Below, piece by piece: positions 32,826-41,764 of a stretch of DNA of 64,000 nucleotides. The stretch is from Prorocentrum cordatum (Eukaryota > Sar > Dinophyceae > Prorocentrales > Prorocentraceae), in assembly GCA_963575745.1 (NCBI GenBank), contig CAUYUJ010015757.1:10001-74000 (forward strand), in the 5' to 3' direction. The notes below the pieces were generated by a model. The model did no database searches. It was not told the origin of the DNA and saw only the letters and a list, made by a program, of their open reading frames with translations. The translations under genes were made by a program, and so were the position numbers. Each line of letters begins with the position of its first letter. Within the stretch, counting starts at the first letter, position 1.

Positions 32826-32842
32826 AGGGCAGTAAGAGGCAA

Positions 32843-32930
32843 TTTAGCGGCGGCGCCGGAGGCGCCGCCAGGGGGATCCAACGCCGATCCAAGAAATCCG
32901 CGCAGACGTCCGAAAGCGCACGTTTATGGC
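32843..32930 (+). mobile_element. Family A foldback element, right half
   Basis: GGCGGCGCCGGAGGCGCCGC then CCAACGCCGATCCAAGAAAT and CCGCGCAGACG. The left arm is absent. Confidence 0.6.
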
Positions 32931-33540
32931 AGATTTGCTCCTTCTTCGACTGGGAGACGCAACAAAAGAGGAACAACAACTGTGAAGTACTCGACGCTCG
33001 ATCCCCGGTGCCTTGAAATCCGCTCAAAATCATTCCAGAGCCCCTTCCCTGCATAGTCGGGGGCAGCCCAGAGGGGGGCGTCCAAAGGGGGGGGGTGCTA
33101 ATCATGGCCGGCGGCATGTGCGCGGCCTGTGGGGGGGCCAGGGACGTAATGAAATAAGAAGAGGCGCCATGAAATCTGGGGAATAATCTTGGCCCACGCC
33201 ATGATATCCACCCCCCCTAATCATCACCCCCCTCTTGGCCGCCCCCGACATACAGTCAAAAACCCTGATAAGGACGCGCGACTTTGCTCAGGGTACCCTT
33301 GCGTCCTTGCTCTTCCTTGCTCTTGCGTCCTTGGGCTTTTCGTCGTCCGCCGCCCCAAACACCCCAACTTCGGCTTCCAAGGGTCTTGCGCCCTTACCGC
33401 GCGTCCTTATTAGGGTGTTTGGCTGTAGTATCGCAGCGAGCACGGGCCGCCAAAAGCCCCCCCGGGCCTCTCTTGGGTGGCGCTCTGGCCAGAGGATCCC
33501 AGAAGGGCGCCCGGCCGTGGCGGTGCGAAGCCTTCCTTGA
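32931..33540. other. No supported gene
   Basis: Mixed GC-rich text. No recognised protein or RNA gene. Confidence 0.3.
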
Positions 33541-33820
33541 GAGCAGGGACCGACTGGCCTGGCATTCCCAGGGGCCTGCGACGATAATATATTCTTAGAG
33601 CGTGCAGGGCATTTTTTAATACATGGGATTCTAAAAATATCAGGACCTTTATTTTCAATACATGGTACGCACGCGGAGCATGTATTAAAACCGGCACTGT
33701 GAAGCCGATGTATCAAAACAAGACAGCCTCAGCCAGCAGCGTCCCAAGCACACTTCGTGCAGACCGCGAAGAGGCTCTTAGAGCACTCCTGGGTGGGCCT
33801 ACAGGCACGCCCAAGCCAGA
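33541..33820 (+). mobile_element. Family E element, copy 3, right end missing
   Basis: GAGCAGGGACCGACTGGCCT and GGCATTCC match the left end. TTCTTAGAGCG, CCGATGTATCAAAACAAGAC and TGGGTGGGCCTACAGGC match the interior. The right terminal CTTCGCCACTGCT is not found. A 95-bp element is nested inside. Confidence 0.65.
33605..33699 (+). mobile_element. 95-bp CAGGG...CACTG inverted-repeat element nested in family E
   Basis: The ends are CAGGGC.TTTTTTAATACATG and the inverse CATGTATTAAAACCGGCACTG, flanked on both sides by TG (33603-33604, 33700-33701). Comparison with the copy at 18618, which runs straight through this point, shows the insertion. It is the same family as 53913-54076. Confidence 0.85.
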
Positions 33821-33854
33821 CCCCCGAACCTTGGCCCTCTCGGATCTGACGAAG

Positions 33855-34026
33855 AGGAGGAGGGGGAGGAGGAGGAGGAGGAGGAGGAGGAGGAGGAGGA
33901 GGAGGAGGATGAGGATGAGGAGGAGGACGAGGAGGAGGAGGAGGGAGGAGGGAGGAGGGAGGAGGGAGGAGAGGGAGGAGGAGGAGGAGGAGGAGGAGGA
34001 GGAGGACGAGGAGGAGGAGGAGAAGG
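33855..34026 (+). repeat. (GGA)n microsatellite
   Basis: GGA/GAG triplets with GAT and GAC variants. Confidence 0.97.
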
Positions 34027-34174
34027 GCGTCGGCGAGTCAGCTCGCGCAGCTGGTTTCGCCGCGGCACCCGGCGGCGTGGCCAGAGCCAGCTGCGCATCC
34101 AGCATTTTTCGTGACCCCCCCCTCTCGTCCGACCGATCCTCCGAGGCATCCCCGATCCTCGGGACCCCCTCTTC

Positions 34175-34372
34175 TGAGGGGCAACGCTGCGGGGGAACCC
34201 TGGCTCGAGGGGGGGAGGAACATCGACCTGGAACCGGCAACACATCGCCGATGGATCGGCGATGGGCCCCCGATAGCGAGTCCGCACGGTCCCGGGCGGG
34301 GTGGGCCATCGGGCCCCAGTCGGGTCCATGCGTCGCCCCCGGATCCTGTTCCCCCATCAGCATTGCCCCTGA
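34175..34372 (+). mobile_element. Family B inverted-repeat element, copy 3
   Basis: The left end TGAGGGGCAACGCTG and right end CAGCATTGCCCCTGA mirror each other. The interior carries AACATCGACCTGGAACCGGC, ACATCGCCGATGGATCGGCG and GGGCCATCGGGCCCC. This copy best defines the family ends. Confidence 0.75.
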
Positions 34373-34696
34373 TATCCGGGTCATAGCTGATATCTCCAAC
34401 TGTCGTTCGCCACGATCCCGGCGCCCCTGGAACGCACTCGGCGAGGCGCAGCAGCTGGACGAAACCTCGCGGAGTGGACACCGCCGAGTCCTGGCGAGAA
34501 CGCCCAGAAGCCTTGGACCTCGAAGCCCTGGAGCCTCGAAGAACTCGAGGCCAGCCCGTACCCTGAGGAGCCCCTCCCCTGCACAGCGAGCTGCGTGCCG
34601 CCAGGAGGCCCGACCCGCCCGCCTGGCGTCGGACGGAGCCCGCGCGGATGGAGATGATGCTGTCGCGGGACACGCCCTCGAAGCCTGCGCGACCGT
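34373..34696. other. No gene seen
   Basis: Mixed GC-rich sequence. TGGAACGCACTCGGCGAGGC at about 34430 resembles CCAGAACGCCCTCGGCGAGG at 7592, a dispersed repeat following family B in both places. Confidence 0.4.
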
Positions 34697-34978
34697 GTCG
34701 CCGCCGCCGCCGCCGCCGCCGCCGTCGTCGTCGTCGTCGCCGCCGCCGCCGTCGCCGCCGCCGCCGCCGTCCCGCCGCCGTCGCTGTCGCAGACGTCGCC
34801 GTCACCGCCGCCACCGTCGCCGTCGCAGCCCCGCCGCCTAGGCTGCGCTGTCGACGCCGTCGCTGTCGCCGTCGTCGCTGTCGCCGCCGCTGCCGTCGCC
34901 GTCGTCGCCGTCCCCGTCGCCGCCGCCGCCGCCGCCGCCGTCACTGTCGCCGCCGACGCTGCAGCCGCCGCCGCCGTG
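34697..34978 (+). repeat. (CCG/TCG)n microsatellite, imperfect
   Basis: CCG triplets with TCG, CTG and ACG variants. Confidence 0.95.
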
Positions 34979-35066
34979 ACCGCAGCCGGCGCGGTCGTGA
35001 TCGACGGGGGGAGGGTGCCTCGAGCTTTTCGGGGTGGGTGGGGAGGAGAGGGAGGGGGAACCTCCT

Positions 35067-35241
35067 TTCCTTCCTCCTCCTCCTCCTCCTCCGCCTCCTC
35101 CTCTCCCCCTCCTCTCCTCTCCTCTCCTCCTCCTCCCTCCTCCTCTCCTCCTCTCCTCCTCCTCCTCCTCCTCCTCCCTCCTCCCCCCTCCTCCTCCTCC
35201 TCCTCCTCCTCCTCCTCCTCCTCCTCCTCCTCTTCCCCCTC
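35067..35241 (+). repeat. (TCC)n microsatellite
   Basis: TCC/CTC triplets, some CCCC interruptions. Confidence 0.97.
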
Positions 35242-35576
35242 CTCTCCCTCCGTCCTCATCCGTCTCATGCTCCTGCCAAGCGTGGGCTGCATCGAATCGC
35301 GAAATCGGATCAGGTCGCGCCCGCATCGGCGCGGGATCGCATCGGGGCCGCATTGCGCGGGACCGCGCATCGCTCGGGAGCCGGCTCGTGTCTGACGGGG
35401 CCAGAGCAAAAGCTGAACCGAGGTTTGGGGATCGGGTGGGATCGAGACGGGCCGTGAACAACCTTGCCGCGGGAGTCCGCTCAACCTTGAAATGTCTCTG
35501 CTACTGGAGCCCCCAGAAACACCCGGCTCCGGCTCCCGTGTGGGCGTGGCGCCTTCTGGATTGCGTTCTTGCTTGG
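35242..35576. other. No gene seen
   Basis: GC-rich mixed text with GGATCGGGTGGGATCG-type motifs. Confidence 0.3.
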
Positions 35577-35748
35577 CGGCGTGCAGAGCGCGGTAGGGTA
35601 AGGGGGGGAAGGCTTCTTCGGGCGACTTCTTGGAAGGCGCGGGCCTTACAGCTAGAGAGAAGGCCCGCGCCTTCTAAGAAGCAGGGCCGCTTCTAAGAAG
35701 CCTTCCCCCCCCCACCACCTACCCTCCCTTCTGCGCGTGGCCGACTTC
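35577..35748 (+). mobile_element. Family D foldback element, copy 3 (best preserved)
   Basis: The left arm has GGGGGGGAAGGCTTCTTCGG and AAGGCGCGGGCCTT. The right arm is the inverse, AAGGCCCGCGCCTTCTAAGA and AGAAGCCTTCCCCCCC. Arms of about 65 bp are separated by about 12 bases (ACAGCTAGAGAG). Confidence 0.8.
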
Positions 35749-35781
35749 TGGGCCCGAGCTGGGGCAAGGAAAGACGGCACC

Positions 35782-35800
35782 ACCACCACCACCACCACCC
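35782..35800 (+). repeat. Short (CAC)n
   Basis: Six CAC triplets. Confidence 0.9.
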
Positions 35801-35900
35801 GTTTTGAGGGGCAACTCCTAAGTGCTCGTGGAAACTATGAAAGACTACTACAGCAAGTTCGTGTCGTGTCGACACCGGCGTTGGCTTCTGACACTGCGGG

Positions 35901-35922
35901 GATCGTTCAACCTTGAACGATC
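35901..35922. other. 22-bp palindrome
   Basis: GATCGTTCAA and TTGAACGATC around CC. Related CGATCGTTCAACCTTGAA text occurs near 26360, and TTCAACGTTGAA near 35982. It is probably a repeat fragment rather than an operator. Confidence 0.6.
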
Positions 35923-36204
35923 GGGCGTTTCCGAAACGTCAGCTCATTCAACATCGACCGACTCTGGGTCGCCAGCGGCATTCAACGTTGAACGCCAGCG
36001 GCGGGGTCGCCGCGGATCGAAACGACGCGAACCTACTGGCGTGGTGCACCCGAGGCTTCAGGACCCAAAGCCCGAGGGCGTGCGGACCCTCAGGAGATCG
36101 CGCGGGGATCGCTCACCGCGCGGTCATCCTCCACTCAGGACCACTCCCTGGGCCCCTCCCAGGATCCTCTCTGGGGATGCCAAGGCCAAGACAGAATCGG
36201 ACCG

Positions 36205-36310
36205 GGACACGTATAGGATCTCTGAGATGCGGCGGTGCTTGAGGATGTGTCGGGCGCCTCGGCGCTCCGGAACGCTCCGAGAGCGCTGTGGAACGATGCA
36301 TCCGGGTCCT
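36205..36310 (+). repeat. Family G dispersed repeat, copy 2
   Basis: ATCTCTGAGATGCGGCGG, TCGGGCGCCTCGGCG, CTCCGAGAGCGCTGTGGAAC and GATGCATCCG align with the other family G copies. Confidence 0.7.
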
Positions 36311-36440
36311 GGCCCGCAGCCCCGCCCGACCCATCCTGCCTCGTACGCCGAGCCATGTCTGGCCGTGGCCCTCGAAGGCCGAGAAGACGAGGACATACGG
36401 GAGGGAGGATGAAGGACAGCGGCAAGGGGACTGGCTCAAG

Positions 36441-36612
36441 TTGAGCAGGGACCCGCCGTCCTGGCATTCCTGTAGGCCTCCCACGAACAATTCAATGTTC
36501 GAACTGTCTGGGCCAGAAACATTCCGAGAACATCTCGTGCAGACCAGACGAGGTTCTTAGAACATGCTCTGGTAGACTAACAGGCGAACCAGGACGCTTC
36601 GCCACTGCTTGA
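36441..36612 (+). mobile_element. Family E element, copy 4 (internally shortened)
   Basis: TTGAGCAGGGACCCGCCGTC on the left; AGGACGCTTCGCCACTGCTT with GA on the right. At 172 bp it is shorter than the 235-240 bp copies. Confidence 0.75.
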
Positions 36613-36865
36613 TCAGGGGGGGAGAGGGGGGGGGGAATATCGGCCTGGAGTCCTTGGAGTCCCGAAACGGTGCGGCGGCAGACCGTGCTGTGACCTCGAA
36701 ATCCCCCAAGACCTCACCGCACGGTCCGTCACACGGTTTTGGGACCCTGGAGGCTCCAGTCGCCCGAGACATCCTCGGAGAGCGACACGAGCCCCAAAGC
36801 CGTGCGGTGACCCCGAATCCCCACCGACTCACCACACGGTGCGATCACCACCCCGTTTGGGGGCC

Positions 36866-36992
36866 CCGCAGAGTCGGCAAGACATCGCCGATGGACCGGC
36901 ATCGGGCCCCCGATAGCGAAACAGAGCATCCCTGGGCGGGGCGGGGCAGGGCCCACGGCCCCCCCCGATCGGCGGTGCCTGGGCGAGCGGGG
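36866..36992 (+). mobile_element. Family B element, partial copy 4
   Basis: ACATCGCCGATGGACCGGCA, GGGCCCCCGATAGCGAAAC, CTGGGCGGGGCGGGG and GATCGGCGGTGCCTGGGCGA. The outer ends are not clear. Confidence 0.55.
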
Positions 36993-37029
36993 GGTCGATG
37001 CCTCTACAACGGGTCCCACGAAGAACCAC

Positions 37030-37172
37030 CACCACCATCGCCGCCACCGCCACCGCCACCGCCACCGCCAGCGCCAGCGCCAGCGCCAGCGCCAGCGCCA
37101 GCGCCAGCACCAGCACCAGCACCAGCACCAGCACCAGCACCAGCACCAGCACCAGCACCAGCACCAGCACCA
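37030..37172 (+). repeat. (CACCGC)n, (CAGCGC)n, (CAGCAC)n hexamer arrays
   Basis: Three adjoining hexamer arrays that differ by single steps, read as alternating Ala/Pro or Ala/Ser in artefactual frames. Confidence 0.95.
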
Positions 37173-37300
37173 GCACCACCACCCTCTTGCCCCTCCCTCC
37201 TCCATCCTCCTCTCCCCCTCCTCTTTCTTGGGAGAGGGAGAGGGTGAGGGTGAGGAAGGTGGTGGTGGTGGTGGTGGTATACTTCCTGGGCCACGTATCT
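37173..37300 (+). repeat. Family H dispersed repeat, copy 1, with (GGT)n
   Basis: CTTGGGAGAGGGAG, GGGTGAGG, then GGT triplets and GTATA. The same order is at 45780-45865, which also starts with CAC triplets. Confidence 0.6.
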
Positions 37301-37610
37301 CTTCCTGAGCCTTTTCCCCCTTCTCGTTGTCCTCGAGCGGGAGGGGTGCGTTCGGTCTCGAGCGCCCGCGCGGGCGTCGCGTGGGCGGCGCCCGCCAACC
37401 CGTCTCTTCGAGGCGGTCAGAGACCGACGCCGTCCGCGCACGCAACCCTTGCGAGCTCGGTCGCGGTGCCCAGGCTCGGAGGCTGCCGCAGGCGTTCCCG
37501 GCCCAGGGTGTGCCCGGCTCTTCGCGCGCGCTCCGGAGCCTCCGGGGCCCTCTGGGCATCGCCTCGGGTGCTCCGGAGGCGGGGGGGGGCTCCCTGAAAT
37601 CCAGGGGACA

Positions 37611-37817
37611 TGACGAACGAGCAGCACGCACCCATACCCATAGGTGGGACGGAGCGGGCTATGGGTGCGTGTTGTCGGATGGGGGCCCCCGCTCGAAAGG
37701 AAGCGCCCCCCAGGATCCGACAACCCGCACCCATACCCACAGCCAGCCCTCCTCTCAACGTTCCTCCCATGGGTATGGGTATGGGTGTGTGTGTGTGTGT
37801 GTGTTGTTCGTTCGTCA
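37611..37817 (+). mobile_element. 207-bp foldback element with 5-bp target duplication
   Basis: The left end TGACGAACGAGCAGCACGCA, then CCCATACCCAT. The right end is the inverse, ATGGGTATGGGTATGGGTGT...TTGTTCGTTCGTCA. GGACA flanks both sides (37606-37610 and 37818-37822). A second nested stem (GTTGTCGGAT with ATCCGACAAC) lies inside. There is no coding capacity. Confidence 0.8.
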
Positions 37818-37822
37818 GGACA

Positions 37823-38219
37823 CCCATGGCCCTTGGCCAAGGGCACCTTTGCCCCCCCCCTCCCCCACAGGCGACGAGAGACGCACGACGATGAAAAACG
37901 ACTGGGGCTCTACCCGTGCAGCTGTTGGGGGCTGTCGGGCCTCGGGGTCACACGCTGCGGGGGAGCAAGCAGGCAGGACGCCCTGCCCGCCCTGCCGACG
38001 CGTCTGGTGGCGAAATGGAGAAGGAGCTGCCGCTTGTGCGGAAGAGGTCCGAGAGGGAGGAGGAAGTGGGAGGAGAAGGAGGGAGCGGAGGACGAGGAGG
38101 AGGAGGGCCGAGAGAGGAGGAAAGATGGTGAGCATAGAGTATGTATACGAAGGCCCAGGTCCAACGAGGAGTGAGTGAGGACGAGGAGAAATGGGGAGAA
38201 AGGAGGGAAACGACTTATC
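37823..38219. other. No supported gene
   Basis: Mixed then GA-rich text (38040-38130). Overlapping frames only. Confidence 0.3.
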
Positions 38220-38770
38220 GAGCGAGAGCCTCATTTTGAAAAGGAACCGTTCTCCATCCGTACAGCTGTTACATCGTTCCAGACTTCTGGCCTTTACACA
38301 AATGCAGACATGTCAGAATCGAGATCCCACTTTGGAGATTGAGCCGTTGTCCGTCCCTGTGTTTGCTTCAAGCTTGTAACACGAATGTGTGCAGAGCTAA
38401 GGCGAGAACTCCATTGTGAACAGCAACCGCACTCCATCTATGTAACAGGTGCAAGCTTTAAAATACGAGTGTCCGTGGCGCTAAGGCGAGAACTCAATTT
38501 TGATAACGGTTCCCCAATCACGCTTTCAACTGTAAGCGAAATCATAAGAATGCCACGTAGATTGGACAAGCCAACAAGCGTGTTACTTTGCCGTTTAGGA
38601 TCCACAAAACTTTTATGGGCACGCACAATTTGGAAAGACGTCCCGCATGCCGTTGATACTCATTGTCCGTCACGAACTTGTTGCACACCTTTCGGACGGA
38701 TATGCACGGCGCTAAGGCGAGATCCCCATTTTGACCTTCCCATCCATCCTTGTAACTGTTGCGACTCGAA
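38220..38770 (-). repeat. Diverged relative of the 82-95-bp array
   Basis: GCTAAGGCGAGAACTCCATT, TTGTAACACGAATGTGTGC and CTCCATC...GTAACAG-type units recur at least four times. They are the reverse complement of the 16965-17578 units (GCGCTAAGGCGAGAGCCACA). Confidence 0.6.
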
Positions 38771-38818
38771 ATAGGAGTACGAATAGGAGTAGGAGTCTGA
38801 GTCGGAGTAGGAATAGGA

Positions 38819-38990
38819 GTAGGAGGAGGAGGAGGAGGAGGAGGAGGAGGAGGAGGAGGAGGAGGGGGAGGGGGATGAGGAGGGGGAGGGGGGAGGGGAT
38901 GATGAGATGATGATGATGATGGAGGAGGAGGAGGAGGAGGAGGAGGAGGAGGAGGGAGGATGAGGATGAGGAGGAGGACAACGAGGGAGG
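38819..38990 (+). repeat. (GGA)n microsatellite, imperfect
   Basis: GGA triplets preceded by GGAGTAGGAATA units and containing GATGATGAT. Confidence 0.95.
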
Positions 38991-39187
38991 TGGGAGGGAT
39001 GAGCGATCCGCTCCTCCCCCAGACGACTGCGCTGGAGGCAGCGGCCGGAGCGATGGGGCCGCAACGGAAGCGCCCTTTTCGACCCGCAAGCGGGGCGGCT
39101 CACGCCTCTGTGCGCGCGGCCGAGGCCGCGCGGGGCGCACCGGCTCTGCGGGGTGCACGCGTCGGGGCCTGGTCGCCTTCAGACCCG

Positions 39188-39595
39188 CAGAGGAGGAGAA
39201 GCAGGATGGGGAGGAGGGGGAGGAGGGGGAGGAGGGGGAGGAGGAGGAGGAGGAGGAGGAGGAGGAGGAGGAGGAGGAGGAGGAGAGGAGGATGAGAAGA
39301 GGAGGAGGGGAGGAGGAGGAGGAGGAGGAGAGGAGGATGAGGAGAGGATGAGGATGAGGAGGAGAGGAGGGAGAGTCAGAAGAAGGAGGAAGGAGGAGAG
39401 GAGGAGGAGCAGCAGGAGGAGGAGGAGGAGGAGAGAGAAGGAGGGGAGGAAAGGAGGAGAGGAGGAGGGGGAGGAGGAGGAGGAGGAGGAGGAGGAGGAG
39501 GAGGAGGAGGAGGAGGAAGGAGGAGGAGGATGAGGAGGAGGAGGAGGAGAGGGAGGGGGATTTGGAGGAGGAGGAGGAGGAAGAGGAGGAGGAGG
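39188..39595 (+). repeat. (GGA)n microsatellite, about 400 bp
   Basis: GGA/GAG with GAT, AAG and GCA variants. Confidence 0.97.
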
Positions 39596-40204
39596 AATTT
39601 GCGGCGTTTCTGCATCTCTGGCCTCGTGTCCTGGACACAGCACGCCCGACCTTGAGAGCACGCTGGGCGGGAGGCTTCCCTGGGGGGGCCCTTGGTGGCC
39701 TCGTGCGGCGGCGTCTCGGTGGCCTCTCGGGCGCTCTTTGAGGCATCTTGATAGCCTCCTGGGGGCCTCTTGTAGGCCTGTCGGGGCCCTGCTGGGAGCC
39801 CAGGAAGCCTTCTTGCGGTTATCTCGGAGAAGCTCGAACAAAACCAGACTTCGAAAATTGCAGCTTCCGAGGGTTGCCAAAGGTGCCCCTGGCCCAAGGT
39901 GCCCCCAGCTCTTCGCTCCATTCGTCTGACCCGGGCTTGGATGCTGATCCGGGTCAGACGATCCCCGATTTGTGAAGAGGCCATTCGGACGCGCTCGTTT
40001 CTTTGCGGACATTCGAGGCTGATGAGCAGACCGCTCGTCGACGCTGCTTCCACTGGTCGGCCTTGCCTTTTTCCTGTGGAGCCGCCGGGGACCTCTGGGT
40101 CTAAGGAGGGTTTCTCGGGAGGCCGCGGGTGCCGCCTTGGAAATCCTGGGGGGCACCTGGGGCCAGGTGAGGCGGAGCCAGGGCGAGAAACTCGGGGGAG
40201 GATC
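39596..40204. other. No supported gene; TTGGGGCC-type and GTGCCCCTGGCC repeat fragments
   Basis: 39680-39800 resembles the reversed AAGAGGCC family. 39885-39930 is an inverted relative of 10300-10345. Confidence 0.4.
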
Positions 40205-40345
40205 AATCGAGAAACTCTGAGATTCGGCGGTTCTGAAGGATGCCTCGGGAGACGCGGCCCTCTCAGAGCGTTCTGGAGCGCTCCGAGAGCATTTCAGCAC
40301 GCTTTGGAGCGGGCTTATCCTCGTCTCAGCCCCATCCGAAGAGGA
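40205..40345 (+). repeat. Family G dispersed repeat, copy 3
   Basis: ATCGAGAAACTCTGAGATTC, CTCTCAGAGCGTTCTGGAGC and GCTCCGAGAGC align with the copies at 18995, 36205 and 60970. Confidence 0.7.
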
Positions 40346-40632
40346 CGGGGTGGGGGCACCCTGTGCCAGGGTTGAGTAGGGCTGGGGGGTCAGGTCTGCA
40401 GAGCCCCCAAAGCGAACATGAAGGGGCGCAACCAATCTGTTCGGTCAAGCTGAAATTAGTGCACCACACCTGAAATTAAACCAAAACTTCGGACATAAAC
40501 GAATGGTTGGATTTTGTATATCTTCGTCGGATCAACCGGACGTTCTTTTTTTTGGTGGTCCTGCAGAGGAAGGCGCTCTCTGACCCTCGGCCCTGTTCAA
40601 GGTAGAGGCACTTCTAGAGAAACCAGACACGG

Positions 40633-40801
40633 CGTAAACATAGACTTTCGACGGTCCGCACGGATTTCTTGGATCTGCGCCGGAGCCCCCTCTGCCTGCC
40701 TGGCGCGCGGAGCGCGCCAGGGGCGGCGCCGGAGGCGCCGCCGGGGGGGCCCAGCGCGGTTCCAAGAAACCCGCGCGGAACGCCAAAAGCTTCTGCGTAA
40801 G
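40633..40801 (+). mobile_element. Family A foldback element, copy 3
   Basis: CGCACGGATTTCTTGGATCT on the left and GGTTCCAAGAAACCCGCGCG on the right are inverse. The middle carries GGCGGCGCCGGAGGCGCCGC. Confidence 0.75.
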
Positions 40802-40945
40802 TCGGGCCTGGCCCCCTACAGGCCGATTTTGAACGAAAAATAAAAATACACCAAAAATGCTAAACAGATACTCAAAGATGGTCAAACATAGTCCCCAGAC
40901 TATTGTTGAAGATCCCCCCTGCAGAGGGACGGGCCCGACTTAAGC
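40797..40945 (+). mobile_element. Family C inverted-repeat element, copy 2
   Basis: The left TAAGTCGGGCCTGGCCCCCT and right CAGAGGGACGGGCCCGACTT with AAG are inverse. The interior has AAACATAGTCCCCAGACTAT. It directly abuts the family A element. Confidence 0.75.
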
Positions 40946-41101
40946 TTATGCTTCTGGCGCCTTCCCCATCGAACTTCGGGCAACCTCCGAAGCTTCCGAG
41001 CGCGGGTCGGCCCTGGGCTCGGCGGGAGCGCGGCGCCGGCACGCCGTTGTCGCCCCGATTTATTTCTGGAACGCGGGGCCGGGCTGGGGGCGGCGCGGCG
41101 C

Positions 41102-41211
41102 GAGGAGGAGGAGGAGGAGGAGGAGGAGGAGGAGGAGGAGGAGGAGGAGGAGGAGGAGGAGGAGGAGGAGGAGGAGGAGGAGGAGGAGGAGGAGGAGGAG
41201 GAGGAGGAGGG
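41102..41211 (+). repeat. (GGA)n microsatellite, clean
   Basis: About 36 uninterrupted GGA triplets. Confidence 0.98.
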
Positions 41212-41384
41212 AAAGGAGGAAGCAGCGACGCGTTTGGGGGGGCGCGGCGCGGCCTCCGGGCTGGGCAGGCGTTCGCGACCGCAGGGCGGGGAGCGCGGGC
41301 AGGGCATCCGCCCCCCCCCCCCCCCCCCCCCAGACAGGCCTCGGGGAAACGTGCAGCAGGAGCTCGAGCACAAGAGGCCTCCCA

Positions 41385-41524
41385 CAGGAAACCCAACCCT
41401 GAGACCCCAGGACGTCCATCGATTTCTGTGGTGGGGGAACTCCACGCTCTCCACTGCGAAACCGTCGAAACCCAAGAAACCCAAGGCACCTTGGAGGCAA
41501 GCAGGGTGTTTCTTGGCATGGGCT
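41385..41524 (+). mobile_element. Introner-like element, second copy of the HSP70 intron family
   Basis: GGAAACCCAACCCTGAGACC, CCAGGACGTCCATCG and CAGGGTGTTTCTTGGCATGG match 54470-54610. The copy runs into the assembly gap at its right end, so termini and target site cannot be read. Confidence 0.75.
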
Positions 41525-41624
41525 NNNNNNNNNNNNNNNNNNNNNNNNNNNNNNNNNNNNNNNNNNNNNNNNNNNNNNNNNNNNNNNNNNNNNNNNNNNN
41601 NNNNNNNNNNNNNNNNNNNNNNNN
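41525..41624. other. Assembly gap, 100 N
   Basis: Exactly 100 N, a conventional scaffold gap of unknown true size. Confidence 0.99.
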
Positions 41625-41764
41625 GTGTGCATTCGGGAGCATGCCGCAAACGATGTGTTGCCAACAGCATGCCGGTCGGTCAGTACGAAAGTACGAACAC
41701 ATGCTTTCGCCTGCAGAGGTTTCGGAGCGGCACGCTCGTGAGACATCTCTCCCCCCCGACAGCC

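Noticed and set aside
35901-35922. Operator or transcription factor site
   Set aside because: Related palindromes occur in other repeats of the window and no gene is adjacent.
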